From NCBI GenBank assembly GCA_013349285.1, contig DUZU01000013.1, positions 1-63,316 of the forward strand: a stretch of DNA of 63,316 nt. The letters are read 5' to 3'. The position numbers and the translations under genes are program-made. The notes under the pieces are model-generated. The model saw only the letters and a list, made by a program, of their open reading frames with translations. It did not search any database and was not told the DNA's origin. This stretch comes from Deltaproteobacteria bacterium (GTDB lineage Bacteria > Desulfobacterota > Desulfobulbia > Desulfobulbales > Desulfurivibrionaceae). Of this stretch, positions 1 to 7,881 are shown in pieces. Within the stretch, counting starts at the first letter, position 1; the number at the start of each line of letters is the position of its first letter.

Positions 1-1081
1 TGGTGCCGGCGGCAATGGTTTTTGCCGCCTCGGCTGGGGTTGCGTCAACCGGGGAGGTCAGTCGCGCCGTGTTGGTTGCCATTGAGGTGCCGGTGATGGC
101 CGAGGTGAATTTATTCAGGCCCACGCCCTGGCTATGCTGCTGGTTTAACTCGCGAATCAATGCATTGGCAAAGGCGTCGATCCGGCCAAGGTAATTGTCG
201 GATTGCCCTTCGATGAGCTGCCCGTAAATTTCCAGCCAGCCGCCGATTTTGCCGCCCAGTGCCGAGCCTGTTCCGAGTCCCTGGCTGGTCTGATTGCCGT
301 CAATGTCGGTGTTGACCCAGTTGAGCTGGTTGTCGGACCAGCCGACCTGCCATGATTCGTTGGTTTCCACCAGGGCATGGCCGTCGGCGAGCAGCACGGT
401 GTAATTGCCGTTGGTGTTTTCAAAGTAGGTAATGTCAAGCATCTCGCCCAGTTCTTTCAGGACGATGTCCCGCTGGTCGCGCAGGTCATTGGCTTCATTT
501 TTTGGCCCTTCTTCCGTGCTGATCTGCACATTGAGCTTGGCAATTTGCGCGGTTAGGGCGTTAACGTCGGCTATCGCCGTATCGAGGCTGACGCCGATGT
601 CATATTTTCCCTGGGTGATTTCCGCGTTCATATTATGCAGTTGATCAATGAGCAGCTGGCCCGCCTGCATGGTCGATTGGCGGGTGGCCATGATTTCCGG
701 GTTATCGGAGAGAGCCTGCCAGCTCTGCCAGAATTGACTCATCAGATCATTGATTGCAAGGCCCGGCGCTTCATTGAAGACCATTTCGACAATCCGCAGC
801 GCGCCCTGCTGAGCTTCCAGGTTGCCCATGGTCGATTTCTGGGAGACGATGCGCTGGGTCATGAACTGATCATACTGGCGGGAGATGCGATCGCCATGGA
901 CCCCGCCGCCGAGGCTGCCTGCCGCCACCGGGGTCGCCTGGTTAGGTAACAGGGCCAGGCTTTGTCTGGTGTAGCCCGGGGTATCGACGTTGGCGATATT
1001 GTTCGCGGCCACCTGCACCGAAAGCTGGTGGGTCAATAATGCCTCTTTGGCTATGCTGAGAACATGTGAGATCCCGGCCAT
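1..1081 (-). CDS. flgK: Flagellar hook-associated protein 1 (HAP1), 3' end outside window
   Basis: FlgK forms the first junction zone between hook and filament. The visible 360 codons start at ATG 1081 and run off the left edge, so the C-terminal part is missing. The N-terminus has the rod/hook/HAP pattern: about 25 helical residues, then ANNIANVDTPGYTRQ. A long helical segment with DLRDQRD follows, typical of FlgK rather than of FlgE, F or G. The gene starts 2 nt after the flgN stop and is the last one visible in the flg operon. FlgN, encoded just before it, is the known secretion chaperone of FlgK and FlgL. The identification is very secure. Confidence 0.95.
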   Translation of the reverse strand, partial: MAGISHVLSIAKEALLTHQLSVQVAANNIANVDTPGYTRQSLALLPNQATPVAAGSLGGGVHGDRISRQYDQFMTQRIVSQKSTMGNLEAQQGALRIVEMVFNEAPGLAINDLMSQFWQSWQALSDNPEIMATRQSTMQAGQLLIDQLHNMNAEITQGKYDIGVSLDTAIADVNALTAQIAKLNVQISTEEGPKNEANDLRDQRDIVLKELGEMLDITYFENTNGNYTVLLADGHALVETNESWQVGWSDNQLNWVNTDIDGNQTSQGLGTGSALGGKIGGWLEIYGQLIEGQSDNYLGRIDAFANALIRELNQQHSQGVGLNKFTSAITGTSMATNTARLTSPVDATPAEAAKTIAAGT

Positions 1082-1083
1082 TG

Positions 1084-1605
1084 TTAAACCTCGCGGCTGA
1101 TGAAGGTTGGTTGTCTGACCGATGCCTGTTTGTTGACGCCTTTGAGGTTATAGATGGGTCGTTCGGCGGCAGCGCTGGTGATTAAGGAGATGGCATCGTT
1201 GAGGTATTTTTTTACGTCTTCGGCAAAATGTTTGTTGATCTGGTTGCCGGTCATGATCATCTCTTGCAGTTTGGCCAGTTCTTTCCGGTATTGCTGGAGG
1301 GTTGCCGCCTGCGCCGGGGAGAGCAGCGGAGTGAGGCTTGCCAGTTTTATGCTTTTGGCAGCAGGGTTTGCGGTTATCTCCCGGGCAATGTTTTGGGCCA
1401 GTTCGTCCAGGCTCTGGATTCGAACGGCATGGGTGCTCTTTTTTTTGCTCAGATGAATGAGCGCGGGCATGTCCATGGCCACCAATGCTTTTTTTTCCTC
1501 GGCGATGATGGTGATCATCTCCCGGGCCAGGGTGACTTCCTGCTCCAGGGTCTCAAAAAATTTGGCCGGCAATGAGGTGTTGGCTGTCTGATTGGTCGTT
1601 TGCAT
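1084..1605 (-). CDS. flgN: FlgN-type flagellar export chaperone
   Basis: A 173-aa, almost entirely helical protein with the size and charge pattern of FlgN, the cytoplasmic chaperone that keeps the hook-filament junction proteins FlgK and FlgL unfolded and delivers them to the export gate. FlgN proteins diverge strongly, so the call rests on its location between flgJ and flgK as much as on sequence. It starts at ATG 1605, 9 nt after the flgJ stop, and ends 2 nt before flgK, consistent with translational coupling. No flgM gene (anti-sigma-28) lies between flgJ and flgN, where it often sits in relatives. Confidence 0.82.
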   Translation of the reverse strand: MQTTNQTANTSLPAKFFETLEQEVTLAREMITIIAEEKKALVAMDMPALIHLSKKKSTHAVRIQSLDELAQNIAREITANPAAKSIKLASLTPLLSPAQAATLQQYRKELAKLQEMIMTGNQINKHFAEDVKKYLNDAISLITSAAAERPIYNLKGVNKQASVRQPTFISREV

Positions 1606-1614
1606 GGTTTGCCT

Positions 1615-1920
1615 TTATTTGCTGGATGTATTCAAGGTTTGTGAGAGTTGACGGTAAAGCATCTCGCCAAAGCCCATGGCGTTGCCGGCCGCCATTTTTT
1701 GGGCCAGCTGGTCGTCCTGCATGGATTTGAACATTTCCTCTCCATAGCCGCCCTCGATCAGGCCGCCTTCCGGAGCGCTGCGACGGGCAAGGGATAACAT
1801 CTGGTTGATCATGATCGCTTCAAAACCGGCGCAGGCTTCCCGCAATTTTCTCTCTTTAGGCGTATCGGCAGAATTGGCGATTCCCTTAAGGCCGGCGGTG
1901 GCATCAGTGATAATATTCAT
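1615..1920 (-). CDS. flgJ: FlgJ-type rod-binding protein, single-domain form
   Basis: A 101-aa protein corresponding to the N-terminal rod-capping domain of FlgJ. It contains the conserved core around CAGFEAIMINQML and a GYGEEMFKSMQDDQLA segment. The C-terminal muramidase domain of enterobacterial FlgJ (about 300 aa in total) is absent, as is usual in Desulfobacterota and epsilon-proteobacteria. Peptidoglycan opening for the rod must therefore come from a separate lytic enzyme. The gene starts at ATG 1920, 2 nt after the flgI stop, and is followed at once by flgN. Confidence 0.9.
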   Translation of the reverse strand: MNIITDATAGLKGIANSADTPKERKLREACAGFEAIMINQMLSLARRSAPEGGLIEGGYGEEMFKSMQDDQLAQKMAAGNAMGFGEMLYRQLSQTLNTSSK

Positions 1921-1922
1921 AA

Positions 1923-3086
1923 TTAAATTATCTCCAGTTCGGCCTGCAGGGCGCCGGACGCTTTGATTGATTGAAAGATGGCAATCAGATCCCTGGGGGC
2001 CACGCCGACCGAGTTAAGCGCCCGGACCACCTCGCCCAGGGTCGCGCCGGGGGCGAGCGTTACCAGGCGTTGGCCGAGATCGCCGGTGGTTACCTGCTTG
2101 TTGGCCAGAATGATCTCTTCGCTGGCCGGGGACTCCAGCAGTTCCGCCGTGGTCGGGGTGCGGGTCTGGGCGCTTTTTACCTGCAGGCTCAGATTGCCGT
2201 GGGAGAGGGCCAGCTGGTTGATTCTTACGTTTTCGCCCATGACCACGGTGCCGGTTCTTTCGTCAAGAACCACCCGGGCCGCCTGGTCCGGCATGATTTC
2301 CAGGTTTTCGAGGGCGGCGAGAAAGGCCACTTCTCGGCCCTGGTAGTTCCCGGGGATTTTGATTGCCACGGTGGCGCCGTCTTGGGCTTGGGCCGAAGGG
2401 GCTCCGGTGAAGGCATTGATAGCCGTGGTCATTCTCGAAATCGTGGTGAAGTCGGCGTTGTCGAGGCTGATGGTGATCGTATCCTTGTCGGCGAAAGTGA
2501 CCGGAACTTCTCGTTCCACTGATGCGCCGTTGGGGATCTTGGCCACGGTCAGATGATTTTTCTGCTGGTTGCCGGTGGCTCCTTCCACTTCAAAGCCGCC
2601 GATACTGATCGGCCCTTGGGCCATGGCGTAAATCTTGTTGTTCAAGCCCTTGAGTGGGGTGGCGAGCAAGGTGCCGCCCTGAAGCGAAGAGGCGTCTCCC
2701 ACCGAAGAAAGGATTACGTCAATATTTTGGCCTATTTTGATAAAGGGCGGCAATTTGGCGGTGACCATTACGCTGGCCACGTTTTTTACCTTGATCTGGG
2801 CCGGGTCAATCTTGACCCCCATGTTTTTGAGGACATTGGCCAGGCCCTGGGTGGTAAAGGCGGCATTGTTGCCGTCGCCGGTGCCGTTCAGGCCGATGAC
2901 GATGCCGTAGCCGATCAGCTGGTTGTCGCGGACCCCCTTGATCGAGGCCATGTCCTTGAGACGGGCGGCCCGGCTAGGGGTCGGCGGCAGGATCAGCCAG
3001 ATGGCCAGTAACGAGACGATGGCAAGCAGGGGGAGCCGAAAAAACCGGATTTGTTTTTTGGGGTTATCTGCGGCATTTTTTGACAT
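1923..3086 (-). CDS. flgI: Flagellar P-ring protein precursor
   Basis: FlgI forms the periplasmic P ring around the rod. The 387-aa product has a basic N-terminus and one hydrophobic stretch (about residues 15-35) that looks like a Sec signal ending near SRA. The family hallmarks follow: RLKDMASIKGVRDNQLIGYG, GLNGTGDGN and the C-terminal GVAPRDLIAIFQSIKASGAL. I use ATG 3086; a TTG six codons upstream (3104) is possible, but the ATG has a GAGG about 9 nt before it. A sigma-54-type promoter and a 187-nt gap separate it from flgH, so it probably heads its own transcript flgI-J-N-K as well as being part of the larger operon. Confidence 0.96.
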   Translation of the reverse strand: MSKNAADNPKKQIRFFRLPLLAIVSLLAIWLILPPTPSRAARLKDMASIKGVRDNQLIGYGIVIGLNGTGDGNNAAFTTQGLANVLKNMGVKIDPAQIKVKNVASVMVTAKLPPFIKIGQNIDVILSSVGDASSLQGGTLLATPLKGLNNKIYAMAQGPISIGGFEVEGATGNQQKNHLTVAKIPNGASVEREVPVTFADKDTITISLDNADFTTISRMTTAINAFTGAPSAQAQDGATVAIKIPGNYQGREVAFLAALENLEIMPDQAARVVLDERTGTVVMGENVRINQLALSHGNLSLQVKSAQTRTPTTAELLESPASEEIILANKQVTTGDLGQRLVTLAPGATLGEVVRALNSVGVAPRDLIAIFQSIKASGALQAELEII

Positions 3087-3149
3087 GTTCTGGGTCCTCG
3101 GCAATTTTTTCTGTTGTCCAATGCTTTAGGCTTTTGTTGATAAGCTATA

Positions 3150-3165
3150 AGCAAGCATTATGCCA
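3150..3165 (-). promoter_or_regulatory. Putative sigma-54 promoter for flgI-flgJ-flgN-flgK
   Basis: On the minus strand the -24 element is TGGCAT (3165 to 3160) and the -12 element is TTGCT (3154 to 3150), with the canonical 5-nt separation. The consensus is TGGCAC-N5-TTGCW, so one base of the -24 box differs. Transcription would begin near 3139, giving a leader of about 53 nt to the flgI ATG. A very similar and perfect element precedes flgF. Confidence 0.6.
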
Positions 3166-3221
3166 TGCATCTGGCGGCTGCGGTAACGTGTTGATATTGT
3201 AGTAATAAATATTTTTCTCCC

Positions 3222-3271
3222 GGGCCGATCCTGGGCGCTGGGGGAATAATTTTCCCAGGGGATTACGGCCC
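3222..3271 (-). repeat. Nested inverted repeat after flgH
   Basis: Outer arms GGGCCG (3222-3227) and CGGCCC (3266-3271) enclose an inner hairpin, CTGGGGGAA (3238-3246) with TTTTCCCAG (3250-3258). It starts 2 nt after the flgH stop. No T-tract follows on the minus strand, so it is not a classical intrinsic terminator. It may slow or process the transcript between flgH and flgI. Confidence 0.4.
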
Positions 3272-3273
3272 TG

Positions 3274-3978
3274 TTAAAACGGCCAAACGGCATCAAGGCC
3301 CCGGGCCAGCCAGCCTGGTTGCTGTTTGTCGCTGATCACGCCCTGGCCGCTGTATTCAATCCGGGCGTCGGCGATGTATGACGACAGGATCGAGTTGTCC
3401 TGGGAGACGTCATTCGGGCGAATTACCCCGGAAAGGATGAGGTGCTGGGTTTCGTTGTTGACCTTGACCTCCTGGTAGCCGCGAATCACCAGATTGCCGT
3501 CGGTGCTGACATCGATCACCCGGGCGGACATGGTGGCGGTTACATTGCTTTTGCGGTCGGTCGTGCCGTCTCCCTGGAAATCGTTGGTGAGTTTGGCCTG
3601 CAGGTTGGTCAGTGACGGCGTGTAGCGGGAGTTGCGGTCGGCCAGCCAGGTTTCAAAGCCGAACAGGCTGGAGATGCCGCCGCTGACATTCGATTCCCTG
3701 GTGGTGGCGGTGCTCGCCTCTTTTTTGGCGCTGGATGTTTCGACAATTTTGACCATGATGATGTCGCCGATTTTTTTGGCCCGGCTGTCGGCATAAAGAT
3801 CCAGGCTATTGTCGCCGCCATAGATGGAGCCTTCCGGGGTTGCTTCCTGCGCCGGGCCGGCGGTGGGCAGGCTGTAGCGCTCGGGCAGCGCCTGACCGCT
3901 CTGCGGGTTGGCGCTGACGCATGCGTTCAAGCTCATCAGCAGGAGGATGGAGGCCGGGAGGTATTTTGCTCTGATCAT
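3274..3978 (-). CDS. flgH: Flagellar L-ring lipoprotein precursor
   Basis: FlgH builds the outer-membrane L ring of the flagellar bushing. The 234-aa product begins with a lipoprotein signal peptide ending in the lipobox LNAC, so Cys20 would be lipidated. Family motifs follow: LYADSRAKKIGDIIMVKI near residue 60 and GYQEVKVNNE with LSGVIRPNDV in the C-terminal half. Its length is normal. A GGAG lies upstream of ATG 3978. The 147-nt gap to flgA contains no promoter I can recognise. Confidence 0.96.
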   Translation of the reverse strand: MIRAKYLPASILLLMSLNACVSANPQSGQALPERYSLPTAGPAQEATPEGSIYGGDNSLDLYADSRAKKIGDIIMVKIVETSSAKKEASTATTRESNVSGGISSLFGFETWLADRNSRYTPSLTNLQAKLTNDFQGDGTTDRKSNVTATMSARVIDVSTDGNLVIRGYQEVKVNNETQHLILSGVIRPNDVSQDNSILSSYIADARIEYSGQGVISDKQQPGWLARGLDAVWPF

Positions 3979-4125
3979 TTTTTTCTCCGTTTCTTCGGGT
4001 TAGAGCAGGGGAAACACTAAAATTGTTGGAATCGTCAAAAAAACCACGATTACAACAGTTATTACCTGGTGTTTTGTTGGTTTATCGTTAGGGGCCTGGG
4101 TCTACTTGCCCTTTTTTTTCGTCCG

Positions 4126-4857
4126 TCAAAATTCAGTTTCAACAATGCCCGGATTAATGACCCTGGCGTAAATTTCGTGGCGGCTCATCAGGTTTTTTAC
4201 CTTGACCACCTCGCCGCGGGCGCCGTTATCGCGCACCTCGCCGGGTACGGTTACCCTGAGGTTGTCGGTGCGGGCCATAATTGTTACCAGGTCGCCGCGT
4301 TTGACCAAGGGGGGTGCTTCCACCAGGTGGGAGTAGAGGATGGCCCCGGCTCGCAGCGACGTTTTAAGTTTTTTGCCGATGACCAGATCCGCTTCGCGAA
4401 TGATGCCGCTGTCCAGCATCGAGATGTCGTGCCTGATCATGGCGACATCATCATTGGTAATAATGTCGCCCCGGCTGAGCCGTTTGTTAAGGCAGGCAAT
4501 TTCCCCCAGCAGGGCGAGATCGCCGAGCATCTTCACCTGGCTGTATTTGTTGCCGTTGACCAACAGATCGATGGAGATGATTTTTTTGCCAAGATGGCTG
4601 AAGGAAGGTTTTTGCGTAATCTCATAATCGATGACCCCGTTAATCGGCACCGTGACGCTCAGCGGTCTGGCGGAAAAGTTGTTGATCTGCAGTTCGTCAT
4701 TATGCCAGGGGGAATTGGCCATGATGATTTCACTGAAGATGCTCTCCAGCTCGTTGGTGGTCAAAGTCCTTGTCGTCTCGGTCGCGGGGCAGGCCGGCGG
4801 CCGGCCAAGGCAAATGACGATAAGCAGGAGGATATGGATGAGGGGGCTGAGTTTCAT
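4126..4857 (-). CDS. flgA: P-ring assembly chaperone FlgA
   Basis: FlgA is the periplasmic chaperone needed to assemble FlgI into the P ring. The 243-aa product has an N-terminal signal (KLSPLIHILLLIVICLG) and the C-terminal SAF-like domain with LSRGDIITNDDV and LRAGAILYSHL, followed by a beta-clip segment around VKRGDLVTIMA. It lies between flgG and flgH, the usual order in this phylum. It starts 13 nt after the flgG stop, so the two genes are almost certainly co-transcribed. Confidence 0.92.
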   Translation of the reverse strand: MKLSPLIHILLLIVICLGRPPACPATETTRTLTTNELESIFSEIIMANSPWHNDELQINNFSARPLSVTVPINGVIDYEITQKPSFSHLGKKIISIDLLVNGNKYSQVKMLGDLALLGEIACLNKRLSRGDIITNDDVAMIRHDISMLDSGIIREADLVIGKKLKTSLRAGAILYSHLVEAPPLVKRGDLVTIMARTDNLRVTVPGEVRDNGARGEVVKVKNLMSRHEIYARVINPGIVETEF

Positions 4858-4870
4858 GTCAGTTTACTCC

Positions 4871-5653
4871 TTAGCGGGCCAGGGTGTTGGCTACTTCCAG
4901 CAGCTTGTCCGCGGTCTGTACCGATTTGGAGTTTACCTCGTAGGCGCGCTGGGTGATGATCATGTTGACCAGCTCTTCGGTGACATCGACGTTGGAAACC
5001 TCCATGAACCGTTGGGAGATGGTGCCCAGGCCGTTGGTGCCGGGGTTGGCCTCATTGGGGGCGCCGGAGGCGTCGGTCTCTTTGAAGAGGTTGCCGCCTA
5101 CGCTCCGCAGGCCGCCGGGGTTGATAAATTTATGCAGGGTTACCTGGGTGGACGCCAGAATTTGTTGTTCCGAATCCTTGGCGCTCAGCAGGCCGTTTTG
5201 GTTGATGGAGATAACCTGGGTGCCTTCGGGCACGGCAAACTCGGGCTGCACGCGGTCGCCGTTCTGGTTGACGATGTAACCGTCGGCGTCAAGGGTGAAG
5301 GCCCCGGCTCGGGTATAATAGTCCTCGCCGTTGTGGTTGATCTTGAAAAAGCCGTCGCCCTCGATGGCCCAGTCCAGTTCGTTGCCGGTTTCGGTGAGGC
5401 TGCCCTGGGTGAAAATCTTCTGGACCGAGGTGGGCCGCACGCCGAGGCCGATCTGGATGCCTGACGGCACCTGGCTGCCCCCGGTGGTTTCCGTGCCCAT
5501 GGCCCGCAGTTCCTGGTAATAAAGATCTTCGAACTGGGCCCGGCTTTTTTTAAAGCCGGAAGTGTTGACGTTGGCCAGGTTGTTGGCAATGGTGTCCAGT
5601 TGCAGCTGTTGGCCGGTCATGCCGGTGCGGCCTGAAAAAAGTGAGCGGATCAT
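4871..5653 (-). CDS. flgG: Flagellar distal rod protein
   Basis: FlgG polymerises as the distal rod. At 260 aa it has the normal family length. The N-terminus carries the ANNLANVNTSGFKKSRAQFE motif, the middle has LDWAIEGDGFFKI, and the C-terminus ends with the hook/rod signature EELVNMIITQRAYEVNSK. FlgG-specific features such as QIGLGVRP and FTQGSLTETGN separate it from FlgF. It sits directly after flgF. Confidence 0.97.
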   Translation of the reverse strand: MIRSLFSGRTGMTGQQLQLDTIANNLANVNTSGFKKSRAQFEDLYYQELRAMGTETTGGSQVPSGIQIGLGVRPTSVQKIFTQGSLTETGNELDWAIEGDGFFKINHNGEDYYTRAGAFTLDADGYIVNQNGDRVQPEFAVPEGTQVISINQNGLLSAKDSEQQILASTQVTLHKFINPGGLRSVGGNLFKETDASGAPNEANPGTNGLGTISQRFMEVSNVDVTEELVNMIITQRAYEVNSKSVQTADKLLEVANTLAR

Positions 5654-5695
5654 GGTCTTCCCCTTTTTATGGTGTTGGTTTCATTTTATTTAAGG

Positions 5696-6421
5696 TTATG
5701 CCAGGCTGCCGACCTTGCGGACGGCCAGGTCGTCCAGGTCGTCGATGGCCCGAATCGCTTTCTGCTGCCCCTCGTAAGCCCGGTACAAATCGATCATCGC
5801 TGTCATTTCCGTCACGGTGTTCACGTTTGACTTTTCCAGAAAGCCCTGTTGGAGCGAGGCCTCCGGTGATGGAAGCTCCTGGGCGTTATTTTTGAGGCGG
5901 AAAAGATTTTCGCCCTCCTTTTCAAAGTCCTTTTGGTCGTCGCTGGTAACGATGGTCAAAATATTGACTTGTTGGCCGTCGACAAAGAGGCGGCCGTCTC
6001 CGGTCACATCCATTGATTTGCCTTCAATGGTGATGGGGCCGCCGTCGCCGACCACCGGGTAGCCGGAGGCGTTGACCAGTTGCCCGCTGTTGTCCAACTG
6101 GAAATTGCCGGCCCTGGTATAGCGGATGCCGTGGGGGGTCTGGATTTTGAAAAATCCTTCCCCGGTTATGGCGATATCCATCGGGTTGTCGGTTTTTTGG
6201 ATCACGCCCTGCTCGTGAATGGTGTTGCTGCGGATTGCCTTGCCCACCCGTTGCCGGTTCTGATTTGCCCGGTAGAGCATTTCGTCAAAGGTGACATTGT
6301 CCTTTTTGTAGCCCGGCGTATCAACGTTGGCCAGGTTGTTGGTCACCTGGTTCAGTCTTTGTTCCTGGGCGAGCATGGTTTCGACGCTTTCCAGCATTCC
6401 CAGTCGATTTTGGATGAACAT
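5696..6421 (-). CDS. flgF: Flagellar proximal rod protein FlgF
   Basis: A 241-aa rod/hook family protein with NNLANVDTPGYKKDNVTFDE near the N-terminus, MDIAITGEGFFKI in the middle and a C-terminal NVTEMTAMIDLYRAYEGQQK-like helix. Its place as first gene of the operon just before flgG, and its shorter length, make FlgF (proximal rod) the best call. The product is only moderately like enteric FlgF and could also be listed as FlgG-like. The gene is transcribed from the sigma-54 promoter at 6457-6472, with a predicted leader of only about 25 nt. Confidence 0.88.
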   Translation of the reverse strand: MFIQNRLGMLESVETMLAQEQRLNQVTNNLANVDTPGYKKDNVTFDEMLYRANQNRQRVGKAIRSNTIHEQGVIQKTDNPMDIAITGEGFFKIQTPHGIRYTRAGNFQLDNSGQLVNASGYPVVGDGGPITIEGKSMDVTGDGRLFVDGQQVNILTIVTSDDQKDFEKEGENLFRLKNNAQELPSPEASLQQGFLEKSNVNTVTEMTAMIDLYRAYEGQQKAIRAIDDLDDLAVRKVGSLA

Positions 6422-6456
6422 GGTTTACTTCTCCTTTTTGTTTGCTATTATTTAAA

Positions 6457-6472
6457 AGCAAATTGCGTGCCA
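6457..6472 (-). promoter_or_regulatory. Sigma-54 promoter for the flgF operon
   Basis: The minus strand reads TGGCACG (starting at 6472), four bases, then TTGCT (6461 to 6457), a perfect match to the sigma-54 consensus TGGCACG-N4-TTGCW. The predicted start is near 6446, just upstream of the flgF ATG at 6421. Mid-class flagellar genes in many Gram-negative bacteria use RpoN with an FlrC/FlgR-type activator. No such activator gene is adjacent here. Confidence 0.88.
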
Positions 6473-6609
6473 TAGATGAGGAATTGGCTGGAATGGCGCA
6501 TGGCAAGGGCAAAGGCGGGGCTGTGGCATGGGGAGAAGAGCTAGGGTTGGGTGTCAAAAATATAGACATCCCGGCTGGGCTGGTATATTTTTCCTACCTG
6601 TTGAGGGGT

Positions 6610-6900
6610 TTAGGGGGTGTAGCTTTCGTTGGTCCGATAGACAAAGGCCAGAATCTCGGCCACGAGCAGGTAGGTGGAGGCGGGAATCTGCTCGTTAAGG
6701 TCAAGTTGGGCCAGGATTTCAACCAGGTCGCTGTTTTCCTGGATCGGGATATTGTGCTCCCTGGCCAGGGCCAGAATTTTTTCCGCAACCGGGCCGGCTC
6801 CCTTGGCCAGGACTCTGGGGGCTGGATCCTGGCTGCGGTCATAGCGCAGGGCTACGGCTTTTTTTCTGGGTTTGTCGGTTTTTTTTGCGCCAGGGGCCAT
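6610..6900 (-). CDS. Orphan FlhB C-terminal domain protein (FhlB type)
   Basis: A 96-aa protein matching only the cytoplasmic C-terminal domain of the flagellar export switch FlhB: KKAVALRYDRSQDPAPRVLAKG, then IPIQEN and a terminal STYLLVAEILAFVYR. The transmembrane part and the autocleavage motif NPTH are absent, so it cannot self-cleave. Stand-alone copies are known as FhlB or FlhB2 and can replace the FlhB C-terminal domain in some species. The start is uncertain: ATG 6900 begins just before the conserved part, and ATG 6954 would add 18 residues. Neither has a good ribosome-binding site. Confidence 0.82.
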   Translation of the reverse strand: MAPGAKKTDKPRKKAVALRYDRSQDPAPRVLAKGAGPVAEKILALAREHNIPIQENSDLVEILAQLDLNEQIPASTYLLVAEILAFVYRTNESYTP

Positions 6901-6992
6901 GATTGTATGGGAGAATAAGTGTCCATGGTTTGAGGTAGCTGATAGGCTCATCATAGCATGATTTTTGATTTAACCAAAATATAAGGACGCCC

Positions 6993-7694
6993 ATGCGATT
7001 TGGCCAAAGCCTGCAACCAGCAACACTGATAAAACGATATAAGCGGTTTCTTGCTGATGTGGAATTAGCCGACCACAGTCGGCTGACCGTGCATTGTCCC
7101 AATACCGGCAGCATGCTGGGGTGCAAGGAGCCGGGGCTTGCCGTGCTTATCTCCTGTTCGGATAATCCCAAGCGCAAATATCCCCATACCCTGGAAATGG
7201 TGCGGGTGGGTGATTCCTGGGTGGGGGTTAATACCGCCCGCACCAATCAGCTGGTCCGGGAGGCCGTCGAGCAGGGGCTGGTCGCCGAGTTTGGCCGGGT
7301 GGACTCCATCCGGGCCGAGGTCAAGGTGTCGGCGAACAGCCGGTTGGATTTTTTGTTGACCTGCGATGGGGCGCACCTATACCTGGAAGTGAAGAATTGC
7401 ACCCTGGCGGTTGGCCGGGCCGCCATGTTTCCCGATGCGGTGACCACGCGGGGCGCCAAACATCTTGAGGAATTGCTAACTCTGCGAAAGGCCGGGCATC
7501 GGGCCGCGGTTTTTTTCTGTGTCCAGCGCGAGGATGTGGATTATTTTTCGCCCGCCGCTCACCTTGATCCCCAATATGCTGCAACCCTGATCGAGGTGGC
7601 CCGGCAGGGGGTTGAGGTGCTCGCCTATCGGGCCTGGCTGACTCCGGAGGAGATCAGGGTGGTTCATCCCCTTGAGGTGCGGTTGGGGGGGTAG
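6993..7694 (+). CDS. sfsA: Sugar fermentation stimulation protein SfsA
   Basis: A full-length (233 aa) SfsA family protein. An N-terminal OB-like segment contains HCPNTGSMLG and HTLEMVRVGDSWVGVNT. A C-terminal nuclease-like fold follows, with the active-site pattern RLDFLL plus EVKNCTL. SfsA was first linked to maltose metabolism in E. coli, and its biochemical role remains unclear, with DNA binding suggested. It starts at ATG 6993 behind an AAGGA. It diverges from the FhlB gene and appears to be a single-gene unit. Confidence 0.95.
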   Translation: MRFGQSLQPATLIKRYKRFLADVELADHSRLTVHCPNTGSMLGCKEPGLAVLISCSDNPKRKYPHTLEMVRVGDSWVGVNTARTNQLVREAVEQGLVAEFGRVDSIRAEVKVSANSRLDFLLTCDGAHLYLEVKNCTLAVGRAAMFPDAVTTRGAKHLEELLTLRKAGHRAAVFFCVQREDVDYFSPAAHLDPQYAATLIEVARQGVEVLAYRAWLTPEEIRVVHPLEVRLGG

Positions 7695-7707
7695 GGGTAG
7701 AGACTGA

Positions 7708-7737
7708 TTGCTCTTGCAAGGAAGGGTCGCGTATAAT
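7708..7737 (+). promoter_or_regulatory. Putative sigma-70 promoter for queC-nagZ
   Basis: TTGCTC (7708-7713), an 18-nt spacer and a perfect TATAAT (7732-7737). The predicted start is near 7744, leaving a leader of about 138 nt before queC. That leader holds a hairpin at 7827-7851 (9 bp with one bulge). I could not match the leader to a preQ1 riboswitch. Confidence 0.5.
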
Positions 7738-7881
7738 AGATTGCCTGCCAGGCCGGTTGGATTTTTAAACGGGCCGATTTTGTTCATTGTCTTTTGGTCT
7801 GTTTTTTTGACTCGGAAGATCTGTCGCGGTCTTCACTCGTTGGTGAAGCCGGTAATTTTTACTTATTGATTGTTGTCGTCG

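Noticed and set aside
7744..7881. preQ1 riboswitch in the queC leader
   Set aside because: A hairpin is present, but I could not find the conserved preQ1 core sequence, and queC leaders are often unregulated.
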